Shown: positions 58,451 through 64,000 of the stretch, in pieces
How positions within the stretch are numbered: position 1 is the stretch's first letter
Layout: each line of letters begins with the position of its first letter
Assembly: GCA_022605955.1 (NCBI GenBank)
Contig: JAKCOZ010000008.1
Coordinates: 38,604,547 to 38,668,546 of the forward strand
DNA: 64,000 nucleotides
Direction of reading: 5' to 3'
Origin: Rallus limicola
Lineage: Eukaryota; Chordata; Aves; Gruiformes; Rallidae
Translations under genes and position numbers: made by a program
Notes under the pieces: generated by a model
The model's input: the letters and a program-made list of their open reading frames with translations, nothing else
What the model was told of the DNA's origin: nothing
The model's database searches: none

Positions 58451-61139
58451 AAGGAGGAGAAACACCCCATGCTCCAAGCTTCCCTCCCCACAGCTTCCTT
58501 GGGGAAGCGAGGTGTCCTCTGTAGTCAGCAAAGCCAGCCACTGGGAAGTGGCAGGGTGGTAAATAAAGGGGTTCTAAGCAGGTTAAAAATCACTCAATAT
58601 ATTCTGTGTATCAGCAAATTTCAACAACCCAGGCTGCTATTAACAACTTGCAAGTGTGACAAAACCAGCCAGGCTCAGGCACAGAAGGAAAATGCAGTCT
58701 TGCAGGAAAACAGAGGGGGGAAAAAAAAAAGGAAAGAGAGCAAATACTGAGCACGCTGCTGCTTTCAAAATAAGAGCCAGTTCCCAGCCCACTGCCAGCG
58801 GCTTCAAAGGCTTCACACGCTTGGCTGGGTATTTTCAGTGCAAGGTAATTCCAGTTTAAGGTACTGGGGAGAAAACCCTGCTACAGTTCAAAAGAACCAG
58901 CCCCACATGTGGTTCTCTCAAGAGAAAACAGCGCCTGGCACAGCAGAAGTCACCTTTCAGCACAACTACGTCTCATACTTTTTGCTCGCTAAAGCCCTGA
59001 CCGTGTCCATGTCTGAGCTGACTGCACACATCCTCATTTCAGCGTACAAACAAGCTCCTTCTGCAGGGCTCTGTAGCCTTCCAGAGCTCGAAAAGCAAAC
59101 TAAAACACTGTGGCCATGCTTCTTGGTACCGGCCATGCTCCCAGCAGACCTTCCCTGGGAAGGAGGGCTCATCCCAAGGCACTACTGGCTGACAGACTCA
59201 GGCTCCAGCAGACACAGCGGCCCAGGATCCCGCAGTTCCCCACGGAGCATCCTCCAGCCAGCCTCCTGTGAGGACAGCAGTTTCAACTGTAACATGCAAA
59301 GCAAAAACAAGCAGGGAAGCTTATATGAAGCTATTTTAAAACTCCTTCCAGAAGGAAGGAAACTGATACAGCTTTAGGCTACGAAGCTCCTTGCTCCTGC
59401 TCACATCCCCCCATCAAGTGCCCAGTCTGCTGCACTCTGTGCTCCTTGCTTGGTAGATGCTGCTGAGGGTCTGACAGGCATTGCAGCCCTAACAGGCCAA
59501 CCACAAAGCCAACAAGGACCAGCCGTGACTGACCGCATCTACTGGCAGGCAGGATCATCTGCTTTAACGGTGAGGCCAGCACACCCAGGGTGAACGCACA
59601 GCCAGCTCAGTGGCTAAGCAAAGGCTGTGCAGCTCTAACCTGCTTGTCCATCCTAGGCCTCACCAAAGCTGGTGTTTCTTGAGATAGCCAAGCCTAAAGA
59701 TTTACAAAAGCCTGGCTAGACGTGCCCTGCCGCGCTCCGTGCACGCTGTGCTACCAGCAAGCCGCATGCTCCACAACAGAGCATGGGTGAAGCTCACGCT
59801 GTAGCAGCCACAAGACAGGGCAGTCACTTCTCAGAGGTCACCTCTTGGGACTGAGGACACACAGGGAGCCAAGGAGACAAATCAACATGTAACGGGCACC
59901 TTCCAGCCCAGAAAGCACCCAGAACCAGCACCCACCTCTGCAGCAAGAAACGGCCGTGCCACGTCCCAGTCTGATTAATGTCAGTCTTCAGCCCCTGGCT
60001 CCTTGGCACCCAGTTCCCAGGTAAAAGTAAATCACACCTCGCTTTGACACGCAGCTTTAAGTGGCAATTTGGAGTCTGGCTTTGGCACAGCATCACTTAT
60101 GGTCTGTACGACACCAGCTAATGCTGCATTTATTGAAAGGTGCATCAGACACCTGACGTGGGAATAAACAAGTACATGTGTGGTGAGCAGGCTGCGACCC
60201 CCAACCCAACACCGGGCTGCAGAAAAAGCGCAGCCGGAGCTGAATGGCAGCCCTTCTGCCAGCTCAGACAGGAGGAGGAGCCTGGACTGACGGACAATGC
60301 AGCCGCATCACACACACCAGCCAACCAGAGCTGATCCGCACCCATTGCGGAGTCAGTATTTGAACCAAGAGATGGCTCCATAGTCAAATTTGACAGAAAG
60401 TCCTTAACAACCTCAAGCTTTCTTAATCAAGGCAGAGTTGGGACAGACACACACACATGAACACACATAACCCCACACCCTCGAGCCCAGCCAGAACCAC
60501 GTTGTCACTGCCTAAAGAGCATCACACACCCCATAGCAGCCACGCTTCCTGCCCAGCTCCGCACAGACCCCACTACCAGGGCACAAAAACCCCCTCTGAC
60601 CTTACAGTTAGAAGAAGGAAAAGCACACCAGTCTGCACACCAACACAGGTACAGGCAAGAAGCTGCCAAAAAGCCACCGTGACACAAACACCGCTGCCTT
60701 TTCCTCGCACCAATCAATATCCTGTGGCTTCCCCAGCCCCACCAGCCACATCTCGGACCTGCACGGTGAAATATTTCACTCTCAAGCCACAAAAAGGAGG
60801 GGGGGGGGGGACGACATTTTTTGTCCTATTTACACATTAAACTTGACCAAAACATGTAAATCTCTGTGAACATTCGTTTGCAACTAGAGAGAGGAGAGGA
60901 AGGGAAAGGGGAGAAGTCAATGCCGTAGCTCCAACACTTGGCAGATGATGAAGGATATTGTACAACAAAACACGGCGCTCGTGGAATCCCTGTTTCAGGC
61001 TCGGAACAAGCCACGCTTTCCCTTCTGGCAATGAAAGTCAAGTTAAAAGCGGACAGTTTTCTCATCAAATAGATAGGGATTGTATTTAAAGACACAAGTC
61101 ACATGAAATCCTGCCCTTTCAGGCTTCCTCCCGCCCGCA

Positions 61140-61310
61140 GTACGCTGGCAGGGCACCGGGATCAACAGATTGTTTGCTTTTCAAAGGACAGAGAGAATAT
61201 TTGCAGAAGTTTCTTATGAAACAGTTTGTTCGACAGCAGCTACAGCTGGTTTCTCAAAATTGGCAAAAATAACTTCAAAGAGCTTTCATGCGGGAACGGG
61301 ATATCTAGGA
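61140..61310. promoter_or_regulatory. candidate conserved non-coding element
   Basis: AT-rich complex sequence (GATTGTTTGCTTTTCAAAGG; SOX/TCF-like TTTGTTCGACAGCAGC) containing CAGCTG. It is followed by C- and A-runs. Conservation cannot be tested here. Confidence 0.22.
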
Positions 61311-61388
61311 ATTTTCCCCTGCCCCCCTTCCCCCCCCCCAGCCAGCAGGTTTTGTTTGTACTTAGGTACAGATTAAGAGAAGGAAGGG

Positions 61389-61425
61389 GGGAAAAAAAAA
61401 AAAGGAAAAAAAAAAAACAGAAAAA
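61389..61425 (+). repeat. A-rich simple repeat
   Basis: Two long A runs separated by GG within a purine-only stretch. Confidence 0.8.
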
Positions 61426-62073
61426 TACATCTAAACTTGAGGAAGAGTCTCAACATTTCTCTACCATTTAGTCCACCAAGTCTGCCCAACTACTTGGCAT
61501 ACGGATCAGGGAGCTGCAGGGATGCTACAGTGGTCCAAGCAGGAGGAAGATGCTTCCAGAAAGACAGACCGGGCTGATTCCCCAGGGCTTGCTCCAAGGA
61601 GAAGCTGCTGCAGTCTCTGGGAATAGGCAGGTTTTACCACCTCGTGCTTCTCAAAGAATGAAAAAGCTGAAGGAATCCAGTGTCTGAAGGGTGAGGCTCT
61701 GGCTACTCCGTGACGGGGTGGGAGGGAAGTCTTTAACCGTGCCACACTTTTATAGCGTGCCTCCACCTGGGTCATTTCTAACGTCTCCCATTTCCCCTTC
61801 ATTCTTTTCCCACTTTACTGGGTGGAGAAACACTGTTAACGGACCATCGCCGGTTCTCCCAATGGCCTTAGAGAGCTCTTCCACCCAGGAGGCAGCTCTC
61901 AAGCCACCACCATAGGCTGACACTGAGCTGCAAGCATCCCCTGCGGCCTGACAATGAGGATGGGCTTTACTCTTCAGTTGTATTATTTTTCTGTTCTTTT
62001 AGAAAGGAGACCAGGCTTGCAGCCAGGTATCTCATGCAAGATGGGCACAAAGACAGCAGTGGCCAGGGTACCT

Positions 62074-62142
62074 GAAACGTGATGTCATCCTTGCAATGAA
62101 AAAATCCAAGATTTTTTCATTGCAAGGATGACAACACGTTTC
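62074..62142. repeat. near-perfect inverted repeat (33-bp arms, 3-base loop)
   Basis: The left arm 62074-62106 (GAAACGTGATGTCATCCTTG, continuing through CAATGAAAAAATC) is the reverse complement of 62110-62142 with one mismatch. Only CAA separates the arms. The inner 23 bp pair perfectly. Immediately after the right arm the words AAAATCCAAGA and TTTTTC recur (62143-62160), echoing the hairpin centre. This pattern suggests a replication template switch that copied the opposite strand back and then resumed. A transcript would form a strong hairpin. Confidence 0.95.
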
Positions 62143-62160
62143 AAAATCCAAGACTTTTTC

Positions 62161-62728
62161 CTCCTAGCTCATTTTCAGACACTACATTTCCCAAAAAATC
62201 AGCAGATATCAAAGATAGGGTACAGCTAAGTCTTTTCCCAGGATTCTTATCTTCCATTTCTTCAAGCCTTCAGCACCAAGAGAGCTGTTGGAGCAAATGG
62301 CTTTGTAGGAAGTTCCTTTCATCCAACTGCTAGAACAAGTAAAGATCAAAGCAACTCTCACACACACTTTGGGCAATTATCCCCAAAACATCCCATTCTT
62401 TTGTGCAACACCATAATCTCCCCAACAACCACTGCCTCTGCTTTGCAGATTTACCAGTGAAAAAGGGAGTCTGAGCACCCAGCTCAAAAAACACACCATC
62501 AGAGGTGAAGTGAAACAAGGTGCCAGGCTTGGCAGCCCCCCCATAAAATCAGAGCACAAAGCAGGCCCAAAAGTGAACCAACACGGCTGCTCATCTGAGA
62601 TTGGCTGCACCTCCAAAGCAACAACTACCTTGGAGCAGAGGATGGCAGCGGCCGAGCTGGGAAACAGCAGATGCTTCCCAGGACAGCGAGAGGTGAGCGG
62701 GTGTGTGGACCATTGAGTTCACAGAAGA
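62161..62728. other. unique non-coding sequence
   Basis: No gene or repeat recognised between the foldback and a CR1 copy. Confidence 0.5.
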
Positions 62729-63228
62729 AATCACAGAATCACAAGGTTGGAAAAGAACCTTTAAGATCATCAAGTCCAACCATTCCTTTCCTAAGCTAAA
62801 CCAGATCCCTAAGTACCTCATCTACCCTTTTCTTAAACACATCCAGGGCAGGGACTCAGCCCCTCCCTGGGCAGCCTGTTCCAGGCCCTGACAACTCTTT
62901 CAGTAAAAAATTTTTTTCTAGTATTAATCTGACCCTGCCCTGGCCCAGCTTGAGCCCATTGCCCCTTATCCCATCTCCTGTCCCCTGGCTGAAGAGACCA
63001 TTGCCCACCTCTCTACAGCCTCCCTTCAGGTAGGTATAGGTGGGGAGAAGGTCTCCCCTCAGCCTCCTCTTCTCCAGCCTCAGCACCCCCAGCTCCCTCA
63101 GCCGCTCCTCAGGGGATCTGCCCTCCAGCCCCTTCCCCAGCCTGGTTGGCCTTCCCTGGACCTGTTCAAGGACCTCAATGTCCTTCTGATGGTGAGGAGC
63201 CCAGAACTGGACACAGCACCACTCACCA
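62729..63228 (-). mobile_element. CR1 LINE fragment, about 500 bp
   Basis: The inverted tail AATCACAGAATCACAAGGTT precedes GAACCTTTAAGATCATCAAG and TCCAACC. The minus strand shows [40 protein letters not shown] and [15 protein letters not shown]. Same subgroup as 22303 and 29105. Confidence 0.93.
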
Positions 63229-63809
63229 ATGCCGAGTACAGGGACAGAGCCGTGGGTACCAGGCTCACACAGGCTGTTGATTTCGTTTCACAGCCAGCAC
63301 AGACACACCCCAAGCAAGGGAGGTGTGAGGAGAAAGGTGTTCGGCTCGCTCAGCTTTGGGCCAGTACCACAAACACACCTAAAGCCATTCTCCTGTTGGA
63401 CAGCTGTAAAACATGATTCTTGTTAAGGAAAACATCAGTCCAGAGTCTAAAAAGTTAACAGGGGGAAGGGAAAGGGGCCCAACCAGTAGCATGAAGAGAG
63501 GCAGGTCTGACACTCGCCAAGCACGCAGCACTCCCGCAGCAGCCTCTTGGACCTGACCACCATACAGCTGGAAAATTAGCAACCTCTGGCCTACTTTCTG
63601 GCATATTAGAGTCCAACTCTGTTTACGCTGACAGAGAAAAGCAAAGGTTGTGACGATTTATTGACGCAAGAGCTATTTCATGCTCCGTGCCAGAAATTAA
63701 TCAGTTGGAGGAGGAGGAATTCTCTTCAAGCACCCGGTTAGGACGCGCTTTGGTGAGCTGCTAAAAACAACAGGCTGAGGTCTTGCATGACAAATGCAAT
63801 GGAAAAAGG

Positions 63810-63828
63810 AAAAAAAAAAAAAAAAAAA
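63810..63828 (+). repeat. poly-A tract (19 A) followed by (GAAA)n
   Basis: A 19-base A run passes into GAAAGAAAGAATGAAAAG. Confidence 0.85.
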
Positions 63829-63903
63829 GAAAGAAAGAATGAAAAGCACAGCTTTTGCACAGCAGCTCCTTTGGAAAGCTTTGGAAGTCACAGCAAGCCA
63901 GTG

Positions 63904-63945
63904 CTTGGACAGAGCCATTACGGGGCTCGGACAGAGCCATTACGT
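63904..63945 (+). repeat. 22-bp tandem duplication
   Basis: CTTGGACAGAGCCATTACGG plus GG is followed directly by CTCGGACAGAGCCATTACGT, differing mainly at one internal base. Confidence 0.85.
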
Positions 63946-64000
63946 AGGCATTTTTCCATGAAATGGAAAACCCATGAGAAGATTAATTCAGAGCCTTCCC

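Larger units (their letters stand above)
54361..62073. other. unique non-coding sequence with candidate conserved blocks
   Basis: A 7.7-kb stretch without any recognised interspersed repeat, the longest such interval in the window. No gene recognised; the longest frame (179 codons, 58838-59377) has no known domain. A 24-base A run lies at 56638-56661. Complex AT-rich or CpG-containing blocks at 57640-57790, 58200-58450 and 61140-61310 are listed as candidate regulatory sequence. Confidence 0.5.
63229..64000. other. unique non-coding sequence with simple repeats
   Basis: No gene recognised. A 19-base A run lies at 63810-63828, and a 22-bp unit containing GGACAGAGCCATTACG is repeated twice at 63904-63945. 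Confidence 0.5.

Noticed and set aside
58838..59377. 179-codon plus frame as a gene
   Set aside because: No domain, no plausible splice context recognised, and the length is within chance for this composition.
62074..62142. Foldback as a MITE-type DNA transposon
   Set aside because: The arms meet almost at the centre, with a 3-base loop. There is no clear target-site duplication outside the arms, and a forward repeat of the central word follows, which fits template switching better.
1..64000. CRISPR arrays, bacterial operons, tRNA or rRNA genes
   Set aside because: No regularly spaced repeats with unique spacers, no ribosome-binding-site-linked gene series and no tRNA box A/B pairs or rRNA cores were recognised on either strand.

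Overview
The window looks like non-coding nuclear DNA from a bird. The main evidence is the repeat content. I count 25 fragments of CR1 LINE retrotransposons, the dominant avian LINE, together covering roughly 10.8 kb or about 17% of the window. There are also three complete solo LTRs of one endogenous retrovirus family. I see no Alu/B1-like SINEs, no L1 and no bacterial gene structure. The LTR sequence (start TGTCCTGGTTTCAG, end AACCACGACA, 5-bp target duplications) resembles from memory an ERVL-type LTR widespread in Neoaves, so a neoavian bird is my best guess; the species cannot be read from the sequence.

Layout. 1-4940 is unique sequence with an AT-rich block near 4.3-4.7 kb. 4941-14260 has scattered CR1 pieces. 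14.5-15.5 kb holds a CpG-rich patch, a dimeric 19-bp tandem repeat and solo LTR 1. 17.9-29.4 kb is a dense pile of CR1 copies in both orientations plus solo LTR 2. 29.4-34.5 kb is mostly unique. 33-37.2 kb contains a recent 670-bp duplication, the second copy of which is flanked by 27-bp direct repeats. 37.6-39.0 kb is CR1. 39-45.8 kb is unique and includes a CpG- and E-box-rich candidate regulatory element at 41 kb. 45.8-49.8 kb has two CR1 copies around solo LTR 3. 49.8-62.7 kb is mostly unique, with several candidate conserved non-coding blocks. It also holds the only convincing host coding trace, a single exon-like stretch at 53.59-53.84 kb encoding two YWTD beta-propeller blades of the ROS/sevenless receptor kind, with a CR1 starting about 30 bp after it. 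A 33-bp-arm foldback lies at 62.07-62.14 kb.

No complete host gene, tRNA, rRNA, CRISPR array or intact mobile element was found. The open frames elsewhere are either remnants of the CR1 reverse transcriptase C-terminus or short frames without recognisable domains. The window is therefore best read as intergenic or large-intron DNA shaped by CR1 and ERV insertion. I did not find a convincing new biological system. The items most worth checking are the flanked 670-bp duplication, the foldback, the isolated propeller exon and the dimeric tandem repeat.
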